In this document: positions 50,152 to 60,306 of the stretch, piece after piece
Layout: each line of letters begins with the position of its first letter
Position numbering within the stretch: position 1 is the first letter of the stretch
From: Methyloceanibacter sp. wino2
GTDB taxonomy: Bacteria > Pseudomonadota > Alphaproteobacteria > Rhizobiales > Methyloligellaceae
Length of the DNA: 64,000 nt
Direction: 5' to 3'
Assembly (NCBI RefSeq): GCF_003071365.1
Contig: NZ_CP028960.1
Coordinates: forward strand, 2,276,501 to 2,340,500
Notes under the pieces: generated by a model
Seen by the model: only the letters and a program-made list of their open reading frames with translations
Told to the model about the DNA's origin: nothing
Databases searched by the model: none
Made by a program: the position numbers and the translations under genes

Positions 50152-50277
50152 ATGAAAATCAAGAATTCTTTGAAGGCCCTGGTCAAGCGCCACCGGGACA
50201 ACCGGGTGGTTCGCCGCCGTGGCCGGCTCTATGTTATCAACAAGACCAACCGCCGCTTCAAGGCGCGCCAAGGCTAG
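50152..50277 (+). CDS. rpmJ: Ribosomal protein bL36 (YkgO-type, C-minus form)
   Basis: A 41-residue basic protein beginning [15 protein letters not shown] and ending [12 protein letters not shown], the second-class L36 sequence that lacks the four zinc-binding residues of the short 38-residue form. It is a component of the large ribosomal subunit. It has its own upstream and downstream terminators and stands alone, as usual in alphaproteobacteria. Confidence 0.97.
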   Translation: MKIKNSLKALVKRHRDNRVVRRRGRLYVINKTNRRFKARQG

Positions 50278-50360
50278 CCTTCGGCTAACCCCAGGCTGCG
50301 TCCTCCATGGATTTGCGCCCTTTCCTGACGGTTTGGGGGCGCCGATGCGGAAAAGCTTTG

Positions 50361-50390
50361 ACGGGGCCCTATCGGGCCCCGTAATTTTTT
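50361..50390 (+). terminator. Rho-independent terminator of rpmJ
   Basis: Perfect 9-base arms ACGGGGCCC (50361-50369) and GGGCCCCGT (50374-50382), 4-base loop, AA and six T. Confidence 0.9.
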
Positions 50391-50394
50391 GCCT

Positions 50395-51177
50395 ATGAGA
50401 CTTCCGGGCCAAAAACTAGGTCTATGTTTGCTGGGCGTGGCGTTGCTCGTGCCGGCGCCGGTTCTCGCCGGTCCGCCCACCGTGCTCGCGCAGTTCTTCG
50501 AGGAATTCGACGACGAGGCGGGGGTTCCGCCCGCGGAGGATCCGGGGCTCGGGGGCCTTGATTTCGAGGACATGGAGGAGAACGACCTCGGCGCCGGGCC
50601 GGAACGCGTCCCGGGCTGGGCGTCGGGTGAAGCGCCGGGTGACGGCGAAGGAGCCCTCGCGGGCGCCGTCCCGCCCGCGTTCGATCCCGCCGAGCGGCCG
50701 GTATTGCTGGAAGGCCTTTATGAGCGCCTCGCGCAGGCCAAGAGCCCGACGGAGGCCGCGCCGATCACCGAGGCGATCGAGGAGCTGTGGTCCATGAGCG
50801 GCAGCGACACGGTCGATCTTCTGATGAGCCGCGCCACACTATTCGCCAACGAGTCGGATGTGGATCTATCGCTCGCGGTTCTGGACGCCGTCGTGGACAT
50901 CGCGCCGGAGGAGGCGGAAGCCTGGTATCTGCGCGCCAAGGTCAACGTCCTCGCGGGCAAGCCGGAGCGGGCGCTGGCCGATCTGCGGCAGGCCCTGAAT
51001 CTGGACGACAAGCACTACCGGGCGATCACGGATCTCGGGTTGGTCTTGGAGCAGCTCGGGGCGAAGAAGGAAGCGCTGAAGGCCTACCGACAGGCGCTAG
51101 CGGTCAATCCCTATATGGACGACGCCCAGGCCGGGGTCGACGCGCTCTCCCGCGAAGTCGAAGGCCAGGATATCTGA
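50395..51177 (+). CDS. Exported tetratricopeptide repeat protein
   Basis: A 260-residue protein with a signal peptide (about 1-25, ending PVLAGPP), an acidic disordered stretch to about residue 95 and at least three TPR-like repeats at about 100-255 (VDLLMSRATLFAN, AWYLRAKVNVLAGKPERALADLRQALNLD, AITDLGLVLEQLGAKKEALKAYRQALAVNP). It probably mediates protein contacts in the periplasm. ATG 50395 starts five bases after the rpmJ terminator T-run. No partner is apparent. Confidence 0.85.
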   Translation: MRLPGQKLGLCLLGVALLVPAPVLAGPPTVLAQFFEEFDDEAGVPPAEDPGLGGLDFEDMEENDLGAGPERVPGWASGEAPGDGEGALAGAVPPAFDPAERPVLLEGLYERLAQAKSPTEAAPITEAIEELWSMSGSDTVDLLMSRATLFANESDVDLSLAVLDAVVDIAPEEAEAWYLRAKVNVLAGKPERALADLRQALNLDDKHYRAITDLGLVLEQLGAKKEALKAYRQALAVNPYMDDAQAGVDALSREVEGQDI

Positions 51178-51228
51178 CGAGATGTCCAGCCACGTCCACT
51201 AGACGAGCTCTCTAGCCAGCAAGCGGTC

Positions 51229-52668
51229 CTACGGGATCTCGATATCGTCGGTGGGATCGACCTCGGCGATGCGCAAGAGATTCGTCGCGCCCGACTTCCC
51301 AAGCGGGACGCCAGCGGTGACGATCACTTGCTCGCCGGCTTTGGCGAAGCCTTCCTGATACGCAATGCGGCAGGCCTTGGCGACCATGTCGTCGAGACTG
51401 ATCGGGTCGTCGGCGAGAACGCAGTGCTGGCCCCACACAATGGTCAGCTTCCGCGCTGTCCGAGGGATCGGCGTCAAGGCCAGGATCGGCTGTTGCGGCC
51501 GCTCGCGCGCGGCGCGTAGCGCCGTGGCGCCCGTGGCGGTGTAACAAACGATGGCCGCGAGATTGAGGGTCTCGGCGACGGTCCGGGCGGCCGCTGAAAT
51601 CGCGTCCGCGCCCGTCGCTTTCGGGTCGATACGTTGCGCATGGATGATCGCTGCATGAAGCGGATCGTGTTCCACCTCGATGGCGATCCTGTTCATGGTG
51701 GCCACGGCATCGACCGGGTATTTGCCGACAGCCGATTCCGCCGACAGCATCACGGCGTCGGCGCCTTCGAACACAGCGGTCGCGACATCGGAGACTTCGG
51801 CCCGCGTCGGAACGGGGGCGTAGATCATCGATTCCAGCATTTGCGTTGCGACCACCACCGGCTTGCCCGCGTTGCGCGCGGCCCGGCTGATCTGCTTCTG
51901 GAGACCGGGGACCTTCTCGACGGGCATCTCAACACCGAGATCGCCGCGCGCCACCATGATCCCGTCGGCCAGATCGACGATTTCCTTCAGGTAGTGGATC
52001 GCCGTGGGCTTCTCGATCTTCGCCATGATGGCGGTACGTCCGCGGCTCAGCGTGCGCGCTTCTTCGATGTCGGCGGGGCGCTGCACGAACGAAAGTGCGA
52101 GCCAGGAGACGCCAATGGAATTGGCGCATTCGATGTCGGACCGGTCCTTGTCGGTCAGCGCGCCGAACGGCAGGACCGTATCGGGCATGCTGATGCCCTT
52201 GCGGCTACCGAGAAGACCCGAGTTCAAGACCTCGGCGTCGATGCGGACGTCGGACGCTTCCACCACGCGCAGCCTGAGCTTGCCGTCGTCGAGCAGCATC
52301 GTGTGGCCGGCTTCGACGGATTCGAAGATCTCCGGATGGGGCAGATGAATGCGGCCCAGACCGCCAACATCCTCGCGGCGGACGAAGCTCACGACATCGC
52401 CTTTGGTCAGGCGCATCGTCCCGGATTCGATCTTGCCGATGCGAAGCTTCGGACCCTGAAGATCGACGAGAATGCCGATAGGACGCGAGAACTCCGATTC
52501 CAGCTTGCGGACAATCCCGTGGACTTCGCGCAAGCCGTCGTGGGTCGCGTGGCTCATGTTCACGCGAAAGACATCGGCGCCCGCTTCGAACAGGCGCCGC
52601 ATCGTATCTTCGTTGGTGGATGCAGGACCGAGCGTGGCGACGATCTTGACTCGTCGGTTGCGCCTCAT
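51229..52668 (-). CDS. pykA: Pyruvate kinase
   Basis: A 479-residue enzyme converting phosphoenolpyruvate and ADP to pyruvate and ATP. Signatures: KIVATLGPASTN, FRVNMSHATHDG, ILVDLQGPKLRIG, IMAKIEKPTAI and MVARGDLGVEMP, with the C-terminal allosteric domain intact. The start ATG (52668) overlaps the DUF1036 stop by four bases (ATGA), so translation is coupled. The upstream frame extension to 52713 is not family-like. Confidence 0.95.
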   Translation of the reverse strand: MRRNRRVKIVATLGPASTNEDTMRRLFEAGADVFRVNMSHATHDGLREVHGIVRKLESEFSRPIGILVDLQGPKLRIGKIESGTMRLTKGDVVSFVRREDVGGLGRIHLPHPEIFESVEAGHTMLLDDGKLRLRVVEASDVRIDAEVLNSGLLGSRKGISMPDTVLPFGALTDKDRSDIECANSIGVSWLALSFVQRPADIEEARTLSRGRTAIMAKIEKPTAIHYLKEIVDLADGIMVARGDLGVEMPVEKVPGLQKQISRAARNAGKPVVVATQMLESMIYAPVPTRAEVSDVATAVFEGADAVMLSAESAVGKYPVDAVATMNRIAIEVEHDPLHAAIIHAQRIDPKATGADAISAAARTVAETLNLAAIVCYTATGATALRAARERPQQPILALTPIPRTARKLTIVWGQHCVLADDPISLDDMVAKACRIAYQEGFAKAGEQVIVTAGVPLGKSGATNLLRIAEVDPTDDIEIP

Positions 52669-53162
52669 TGGTTCTTTGCTTCGCCTTCTGGGTCCGTCAG
52701 ACGCACTGTCCAATCCCTCTCTTCGCCCGTGTCGACCTCGAAGAAGCCGGTGCGCTTATGCCCGCGCTTTTCGCAGTCCGTTGTATTGCGGATGGTGAAG
52801 GACTTGTCGTCCGTGCACATGTAGAGGCCGCCCGCCCATTCACCGCCCCGGTCATAGTCCACCGCGTGGATGTAGTAGTAGCGGCCTATCAGCACACCCT
52901 TGAGCAAAGTCTCGCAGGTATGGGAGGCGATGTTCCACCAGCCCTCGCTGGCCCAGCCCTCGGTATCCTTGTAACCGATCGCGACGCCGACACGGCTGGC
53001 GGTCGTGTTGCACAACTTCAGGTCCGCGTTCGCGGGCGAAACGCCGGTCCCCGTCAAGATGCCGAGCGCCGTGAGGCCGGCCGCCATCGTGGCCGCGGCG
53101 GACCAGCGGCGTAGGGTGGCCCAAACGGGCATGGCGTTTCGGATCACGTTAGAGGTAAACAT
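52665..53162 (-). CDS. Exported DUF1036-domain protein
   Basis: A 165-residue protein with a signal-peptide-like N-terminus (hydrophobic to about ANADLKLC) and the DUF1036 domain: LCNTTASRVGVAIGYKD, WASEGWWNIASHTCETLLKG, YYYIHAVDYDRGGEW and CTDDKSFTI. The pairing with pykA is conserved in many Hyphomicrobiales. Starts at 53162 or 53132 are both possible. Function unknown; several Cys suggest disulphides in the periplasm. Confidence 0.88.
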   Translation of the reverse strand: MFTSNVIRNAMPVWATLRRWSAAATMAAGLTALGILTGTGVSPANADLKLCNTTASRVGVAIGYKDTEGWASEGWWNIASHTCETLLKGVLIGRYYYIHAVDYDRGGEWAGGLYMCTDDKSFTIRNTTDCEKRGHKRTGFFEVDTGEERDWTVRLTDPEGEAKNQ

Positions 53163-53299
53163 CAAAATCTCGGGGTCTGAAGTGGCGTTTGACCAACGCC
53201 GGACAGTAGCGTCGAATAGGTTGCATTTCTCTGACTGGCAGGGCTCGATTATAAAGCTGAGGCCTCGCCCATAAAACACCGCCCAACTTTGAGGTAAAT

Positions 53300-54160
53300 G
53301 TGTCGCGGCCCTGTCGTCGTGTGGTTGGGCCCTACCGCTTTCAGGAGTTCAGTCTGGATACTTTGATACAAGAAGATTTGAGCGAGAAGCCATACCGGAC
53401 CATCGAAGGGGATGTAAAGCTTGGTCTTTTGCTCCTTTGTGATCATGCCCAGAATCGCGTGCCCGAGGACTTACACACCCTTGGACTAAAGCCCGAGGAC
53501 CTCCACCGGCATATCGCCTTCGACCTTGGCGCGGAGGGCGTCACCCGCTTCCTGGCCGAGATGCTGGGGGCCCCTGCGGTCATCAGCCAGTTCTCCCGGC
53601 TCCTCATAGATCCGAACCGTGGTCTCGACGATCCGACGCTCATCATGGAGGTCGCCGACGGGCTCGTGGTGCCCGGCAATGTGAGGCTGAGCGCGGAGGC
53701 GCGCGAAGAGCGGCTCGACCGCTTCTACCGCCCCTACGACGCCGCCATCGGGCGGGCCGTCGACGCCGGGATCGAGGCGGGCAAGCCGCCGGTCATCCTG
53801 TCGATCCATAGTTTCACCCAGGCCTGGAAAGGGCACCCGAGGCCCTGGCACGCCTCCGTGCTGTGGGACAAGGATCCGCGGGTACCGCTGCCGCTGCTCG
53901 AGAAGCTGGGGACCATCCCCGACGCGGTCATCGGCGACAACGAGCCGTATTCCGGACAGCTCAAGGGCGACACGCTCTACCGGCATGCCACCTCCCGGGG
54001 GCTTGCTCATGCACTGATCGAAGTTCGCCAGGACCTGATCCTCGGCGAAGAGGGGCAGGCGGAGTGGGCGGCGCATCTTGCGCGCGCGGTTTCGGACGTG
54101 CTCCAGTCCGCGGAGGGGCTGCATCGGATCGAAACCCACGGCTCCCACACAGGCGACTGA
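53300..54160 (+). CDS. N-formylglutamate amidohydrolase family protein, copy 2
   Basis: A 286-residue metal hydrolase: LLLLCDHAQNRVPEDL (first metal site), FDLGAEGVTRFLAEML, SRLLIDPNRGLDDPTLI, ILSIHSFTQAW and a C-terminal region with ALIEVRQDLI. The Glu/His pattern follows the HutG-2-like group. A GTG start at 53300 is used. It is followed within 15 bases by DUF1244. The second copy at 26040 is only distantly similar, so these are not recent duplicates. Confidence 0.88.
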   Translation: MSRPCRRVVGPYRFQEFSLDTLIQEDLSEKPYRTIEGDVKLGLLLLCDHAQNRVPEDLHTLGLKPEDLHRHIAFDLGAEGVTRFLAEMLGAPAVISQFSRLLIDPNRGLDDPTLIMEVADGLVVPGNVRLSAEAREERLDRFYRPYDAAIGRAVDAGIEAGKPPVILSIHSFTQAWKGHPRPWHASVLWDKDPRVPLPLLEKLGTIPDAVIGDNEPYSGQLKGDTLYRHATSRGLAHALIEVRQDLILGEEGQAEWAAHLARAVSDVLQSAEGLHRIETHGSHTGD

Positions 54161-54174
54161 GAGGCAGGTGCGCG

Positions 54175-54420
54175 ATGGACGAGAAGACGAAAACAGAAAT
54201 CGAGGCCGCAGCCTTCCGGCGGCTGGTGGAGCACCTGCAGGAGCGGACCGATGTCCAGAACATCGATCTGATGAACCTTGCGGGCTTTTGCCGGAACTGC
54301 GTGTCCGGCTGGTATCTGGAGGCGGCTGACGAGCGGGGTGTGCCGGTCAGTAAGGACGAAGCCCGGGAGATGGTCTACGGCATGCCGTATGACGAGTGGA
54401 AGGCGAAATACCAGACCTAG
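54175..54420 (+). CDS. DUF1244 protein
   Basis: An 81-residue acidic protein with the DUF1244 signatures EAAAFRRLVEHLQERTDVQNIDLMNLAGFCRNC and YLEAADERGV, ending MPYDEWKAKYQT. GAGAGGCAGGTGCGCG precedes the ATG. It follows the amidohydrolase gene by 14 bases, probably in one operon. The family is widespread in proteobacteria; its role is unknown. Confidence 0.9.
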   Translation: MDEKTKTEIEAAAFRRLVEHLQERTDVQNIDLMNLAGFCRNCVSGWYLEAADERGVPVSKDEAREMVYGMPYDEWKAKYQT

Positions 54421-54591
54421 CGCCTCCCGTCTGCGCCGGAATCAACAGCAAGATTAATGGCTTAGCCCGCCGCGTCGCGCACGGCTTTGGATAAGCGGGA
54501 AAAGCCGCGTCTTCTGCCTTGCCGCTCATTCCGATTCGGCCCCAAGCTCGCGACTTCATCGAACCATCATAAAAGCCTTGAGGAACAAACC

Positions 54592-54855
54592 GTGCAGCTT
54601 CAGACATCGGCCAAAGATCAGCTTCGTGCCTTCGTATCCCGTATCGAGCGGCTGGAGGAAGAAAAGGCGGCGCTGTCCGCGGATCTGAAAGAGGTCTACG
54701 CGGAGGCCAAGGGCAATGGATTCGACGTCAAGGCGTTGCGCAAGCTCATCAGCATCAGGAAGCAGGATGATAATAAGCGCCGCGAAGAGGAAATGATCCT
54801 TACGACCTATCTCCATGCGCTCGGCATGGATGACGAGGAGTCCGAGGCGGCTTAA
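54592..54855 (+). CDS. gapR: GapR nucleoid-associated protein (DUF2312)
   Basis: An 87-residue protein with the DUF2312 signature: [39 protein letters not shown] and [17 protein letters not shown]. In Caulobacter GapR binds AT-rich overtwisted DNA ahead of forks and helps topoisomerases. The start is GTG 54592 with TTGAGGAAC upstream; the longer open frame from 54487 adds non-family residues. An essential or near-essential housekeeping gene in alphaproteobacteria. Confidence 0.93.
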   Translation: MQLQTSAKDQLRAFVSRIERLEEEKAALSADLKEVYAEAKGNGFDVKALRKLISIRKQDDNKRREEEMILTTYLHALGMDDEESEAA

Positions 54856-54905
54856 ATCCCGCACGTAACGGGCTGGCGTGCGTCAGCCCTTCATGCGGCC
54901 TTCGA

Positions 54906-56255
54906 CTAGCGGGAGGCGAGGCGCGTGGGGCCTTCCTTCGGGGCGGCGGCATAGAGGCGCGGCACGGCCGGTCCCGTCAGAGTCCGAATGCTGGCGAGGC
55001 CGAGATAGCCTGAGCTGGGGCGCAGCCCGAAGCGGCTGGAGCCTTCCATGTCGCGGAACATGTAGTTGATATCGCCCTGTTCCGGATGGGACATCGGGGC
55101 GACCTCGCGGTCGTGCGCCATCGAGGGGACGGCCATCAGTCGCGCGGTCTCGACCGCGACATAGGTCAGCTCGTCCGGATGGTCGTCGTCGAACGCGGGG
55201 GCATCGACGGGCTTGGCTTCCTGATAGCTCGGCACCTTTGCCCGGGCCGTGGTGGAGGCGGCGTCCGGCTGCTGGCTCTGAGGCGGGATGGGCCGGCTGG
55301 CTTCGGCCGAACGGGAGGTCTCGCGAGCCCAGGGCAGGGTGCCGCCAAGGCTTGCCAGCACGACGCCGTTAGACGGCTTGTCTTGATCGGGAATCTCCGC
55401 ATCCGCCGGTGCGAGCGCCATCGGCTTGAATTGGGTGTCCGACGCGGAGGCGACCACCGGCATGGCCGCCGGCGGTTCGGAAAGCTGCGCCATGACCCGG
55501 ACCGGGTTCGGTGTGGGCGGTGGCGTGAAGGAGGCGACCGCCGTGCCGGTCAGCCCTTGCGCCTGCGCGATCAGGACGTGGTCGACCATGCCCTTGGACT
55601 CGGCGCGGTCATAGTCTGCCTTGGTGATCCGCCGTCCGTCGGACGGCACGTAATCGGTCTTGCCGTCCGGAAACAGAGCTGCGAGTTCGAGGCGCGGCAT
55701 GCGCGGCCACATGCGGACGTTGCCGACGTCCACATGGACGAATGGAATGCCGGACTTCGGGTAATAGCCCACGCCACCGATCTCTTGGATGAGGGCGGAA
55801 GCCCGAAGCTTCGCCACCGGAATATCCGGGAAATGAATGTCGGAGGCCTTGCCGAGCGTGTGCTGGCTGCGCCGTGCCTGGCCGCCACCGGCGCGGCGGA
55901 GCTTTTCGTTGGTCTTCGAGCTGCGATAGGCCGAAATCAGGTGGATGGGCTCTTTGGAGCCTAGTCTCGTGTGCAGGGTCCAGATCAGATCGATCAGTTC
56001 CCGGTCCATCGTCGTGGGCTCTTTGGCGCGCCAATCGCGCATGAACCAGTTGAGCTTCTTGAGCGCTTCTTCGTCCCACACGCCATCGCGCTTGTACGTG
56101 ACGGTGATCGTCTCGTGGGTATGGATCTCATACATGGAAAGAGTACGGTCTTCGGCGGAGGCAACCGTCGCGTGACCGATGAGGCCTGCGGCGCCCATCG
56201 TCGCGATTGCAGCGCGCAGCATGGCGCGGCGTACAAGACTCCCCCGAAAACGCAT
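54906..56255 (-). CDS. DUF882 (YcbK-like, peptidase M15-type) exported protein
   Basis: A 449-residue protein with a twin-arginine-like or Sec signal (LVRRAMLRAAIATMG, cleavage near ASAEDRT) and the DUF882 domain at about 38-210: ELIDLIWTLHTRLGS, AYRSSKTNEKLRRAGGG, SQHTLGKASDIHFPD and VHVDVGNVRMWPR, holding the zinc-site His/Asp residues of M15 peptidases. A Pro/Ala-rich tail (about 230-449) is not domain-like. It lies 310 bases from the L,D-transpeptidase in the same direction, the order seen in E. coli (ycbB-ycbK), indicating peptidoglycan editing. Confidence 0.9.
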   Translation of the reverse strand: MRFRGSLVRRAMLRAAIATMGAAGLIGHATVASAEDRTLSMYEIHTHETITVTYKRDGVWDEEALKKLNWFMRDWRAKEPTTMDRELIDLIWTLHTRLGSKEPIHLISAYRSSKTNEKLRRAGGGQARRSQHTLGKASDIHFPDIPVAKLRASALIQEIGGVGYYPKSGIPFVHVDVGNVRMWPRMPRLELAALFPDGKTDYVPSDGRRITKADYDRAESKGMVDHVLIAQAQGLTGTAVASFTPPPTPNPVRVMAQLSEPPAAMPVVASASDTQFKPMALAPADAEIPDQDKPSNGVVLASLGGTLPWARETSRSAEASRPIPPQSQQPDAASTTARAKVPSYQEAKPVDAPAFDDDHPDELTYVAVETARLMAVPSMAHDREVAPMSHPEQGDINYMFRDMEGSSRFGLRPSSGYLGLASIRTLTGPAVPRLYAAAPKEGPTRLASR

Positions 56256-56564
56256 CCCCGTCTTTCCGTATACCCTCGCCGGCGTTGTCAGCCGACTTTC
56301 CCCAGTGACACCAAGCCCTTAAGGCCATCCTGTGCCAGGGTCGCGTGTGCCCCACTGCGACCTATAAGCAACAGTAAACAAATAAAATGAGCGAAAAACA
56401 AGGCAAAGCCCTTAACCGTAAACACGCACTTCCGAGCGTAGTTAACGATTTCTGATCGGCCAAATAGCGCGGTTTTTCGGAAGGTTGCGTGGCCGCCGGT
56501 GCTGGCGGCCAGGCGTGCTCCGCCCCGATGGGCGAAGAGAGTCTTAAAGGTCAGGCGCGATTGG
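56256..56564. other. Intergenic region between DUF882 and L,D-transpeptidase genes
   Basis: About 310 bases without a gene. An AT-richer stretch (56370-56450) probably holds the DUF882 promoter. A perfect hairpin TGGCCGCC/GGCGGCCA (56490-56497 and 56504-56511) lies 53 bases after the transpeptidase stop; there is no T-tract on either strand, so it is a weak terminator candidate. Confidence 0.4.
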
Positions 56565-58466
56565 TCAGAAGCCGGTCCGCGCGAAGCGCGTGCCGGCGCG
56601 TCTCGGCGCCATCTCCGCCTGCTGCTCTTTCTTGGCCGCTGCGGCAGGGCGCTTCACCGCGGCGTAGTCCCGGCCGTTCTTGAGCAGGGCCGTGCGCATG
56701 CGGCGGTCGTGCCCATACAGGTCGCCATAGGTCTTGATAGACCCATCCTCGTTCACCCACAGCGTGAAGTAGGTGATGTAGACGGGGATCGCGTTGTTCA
56801 GCGGCACGTGCTTGTCGTAGCCGGTGTTGAAGGCGTCTCTCGTCTTCTCGGCGCTCCAGTTGCGGTCGTACTTCAAGAGCACGGCGGCGAACTCGTCCGG
56901 GTTCTGCACGCGCATGCAGCCATGGCTCTCGGCGCGGACGGTCTTGTTGAAGAAGTGCTTCTCCTGCGTGTCGTGCATGTAGACGTCATGCTTGTTGGGG
57001 AACACGAACTTCACGCGACCCAGCACGTTCTTGGGGCTCGGCGGCTGGTAGAAGTGCAGCTTGCGGATGTCCACGCGACTCCAGTCGATGGTCTGCGGGT
57101 CGATTTCCTGACCGTTGTACTTGATGCGCAGTTCGTGCTGCGCCAGCACGCGGGTGTCCCAGCGGCGCCCATACCAGCCTCCGCCATAGGGGCGGATATA
57201 GGGACGGATCTCGCCGGTCTTGATGGAGTTCGGCACATTCCAATAGGGACCGAACACCACCGACTTCATGTCGTTGGAGAAGACCGGCGTCGGCGTCTTG
57301 GTTTTGCCGACCACGACGCGGGTCGTGTAGACGGCCTCGTCGTCCTTCACCACGCGCAGCATGAACTCCGGCACGTTTACGGTGACGTAGAACCGGCCCT
57401 GGTCCTGGGGCAGCCAGCGCCAGCGCTCCATGTTCAGAAGGATCTTCTCGATGTCCGCCGGGTTGCCGGCGTTGCGCAGATGCGGCTTGTTCAAGAGCAG
57501 CCGCGTGCCCGGGCCGACCACGCCGTCGGCCGCGGTGTTGTGCGCCGTCTGGAAGCGCTTCACCGCCTCGCCGACCGTCTCGTCATAGAGCTCGGGGTCG
57601 CTTCCTTGGGGCACGCCGAGCCGCGTCCGCAGCAGAGCGACTTGAGGGTCGGCGTCGCCGAACCGGAGCAGCGGCCCGCTCGGGATCTGAATTTCGGGTT
57701 CCTTGGCAGCCGTATCGGTATTGCCGCCGCGCAGGTCGATGAGCTTCCGGCGCAAGGCTTCGAATTGCGGATGCTGCGGCTGGAAGCTACGCAAATACGC
57801 GCCTGCATCCGACCGGTAGGCGATCGACTGGATGACCTCGGCGGGCTTCGGCAACGCAAGGGTCGGATCGAGATTGCGCGAGATACGCCGGGGGTCGACG
57901 CGGCCGCCGCGTGCGTCGCGCGCGTAAGCGAGCACGGCATGGCTGATCTGAATTTCCGCCACCGCGAGTGCGTCCGGTGAGGTCTTATCGAGTTCGCTCA
58001 GGCGCGGCAGCTTGTAGTCCACCGCGTCCAGGCCGTAGTCGTCCGCGCGTTGGATCTCGGCCATCGCGGACTTGCCGCGAGCGGTCAGCCCGCGTCCGTT
58101 GACCCACAGCAGCGGAAGGTCCGGATCGGCGTAGTAGTCCACGAGCGCGGTCTTCTCGTCGGCTCTGAGGTTGTCCGTGGCCGCACCGCCTTCTGACAGC
58201 TGTGCCTGTACCGCCTTGCGAAGAGGATCGGCGGGCTTGGTCGGTTCGGCGCGCTGGACCGTATCGACGGCAGGCGCGTCCATCACGGTGTCGGGCGTGA
58301 CGGTGCTCTCGCTCGAGTCGAACATCTGTATACGGAGGAACTCGGTGCTGCGCGGATCGGCGCCCAGCATCGCAGTGCTGGTCGTCCCGTCTTCCGCGGC
58401 AGCTGCGGGCAGACCCGGCAGAGTCGCGCAAAGAAGCGTCAGTGCGGTTGCGTAAGTAGCCTTCAT
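56565..58466 (-). CDS. L,D-transpeptidase, YcbB/LdtD family
   Basis: A 633-residue exported enzyme forming 3-3 peptidoglycan cross-links. A signal peptide (to about PAAAAED) is followed by a long N-terminal scaffold region, a PG_binding_1 domain (residues about 290-350, LRTRLGVPQGSDPELYDETV and FQTAHNTAADGVVGPGTRLLL), then the YkuD catalytic domain with catalytic Cys517 in HGCMRVQNP. The Arg/Lys-rich tail may lie close to the membrane. It is the largest of the cell-wall genes here, likely co-transcribed with the downstream-oriented sigma-54 regulator gene upstream of it. Confidence 0.93.
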   Translation of the reverse strand: MKATYATALTLLCATLPGLPAAAAEDGTTSTAMLGADPRSTEFLRIQMFDSSESTVTPDTVMDAPAVDTVQRAEPTKPADPLRKAVQAQLSEGGAATDNLRADEKTALVDYYADPDLPLLWVNGRGLTARGKSAMAEIQRADDYGLDAVDYKLPRLSELDKTSPDALAVAEIQISHAVLAYARDARGGRVDPRRISRNLDPTLALPKPAEVIQSIAYRSDAGAYLRSFQPQHPQFEALRRKLIDLRGGNTDTAAKEPEIQIPSGPLLRFGDADPQVALLRTRLGVPQGSDPELYDETVGEAVKRFQTAHNTAADGVVGPGTRLLLNKPHLRNAGNPADIEKILLNMERWRWLPQDQGRFYVTVNVPEFMLRVVKDDEAVYTTRVVVGKTKTPTPVFSNDMKSVVFGPYWNVPNSIKTGEIRPYIRPYGGGWYGRRWDTRVLAQHELRIKYNGQEIDPQTIDWSRVDIRKLHFYQPPSPKNVLGRVKFVFPNKHDVYMHDTQEKHFFNKTVRAESHGCMRVQNPDEFAAVLLKYDRNWSAEKTRDAFNTGYDKHVPLNNAIPVYITYFTLWVNEDGSIKTYGDLYGHDRRMRTALLKNGRDYAAVKRPAAAAKKEQQAEMAPRRAGTRFARTGF

Positions 58467-58488
58467 GGCGCTTGTCCCCCTTTCCGTC

Positions 58489-59997
<1,509 letters not shown>

Positions 59998-60306
59998 GAC
60001 GCAAAACTCACTGGTTACGCAAACAACTACTGGAGCAGGCGCCAATGAGGCCGATACACTTGAGGCAACGTGACCCCTGCTGTGCCAAAACAGTGCACTC
60101 GAAGGGTAAACATGTTCTTTATCGCAGTTCGATTTTGGGGAAACTGTTGCGAATGCGTAAGTTTGCGTCCCACAACAAAGCGTTCTTAAGCCCTTGCGGG
60201 CGGCGCGGACGCTACCCAAACTAGGCGTAAGGAATCGACGCATTCGGGTGATAGCGAATCGCCTCCGGCACCACTCGCACCCCGCCAAAGAGGATTTTCA
60301 AGACTG
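59998..60306. other. Divergent intergenic region between the sigma-54 regulator and pepF
   Basis: About 310 bases with no gene. No clear -24/-12 sigma-54 promoter (TGGC-N-TGC) was seen by eye. It must carry promoters for both genes; nothing specific can be assigned. Confidence 0.4.
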
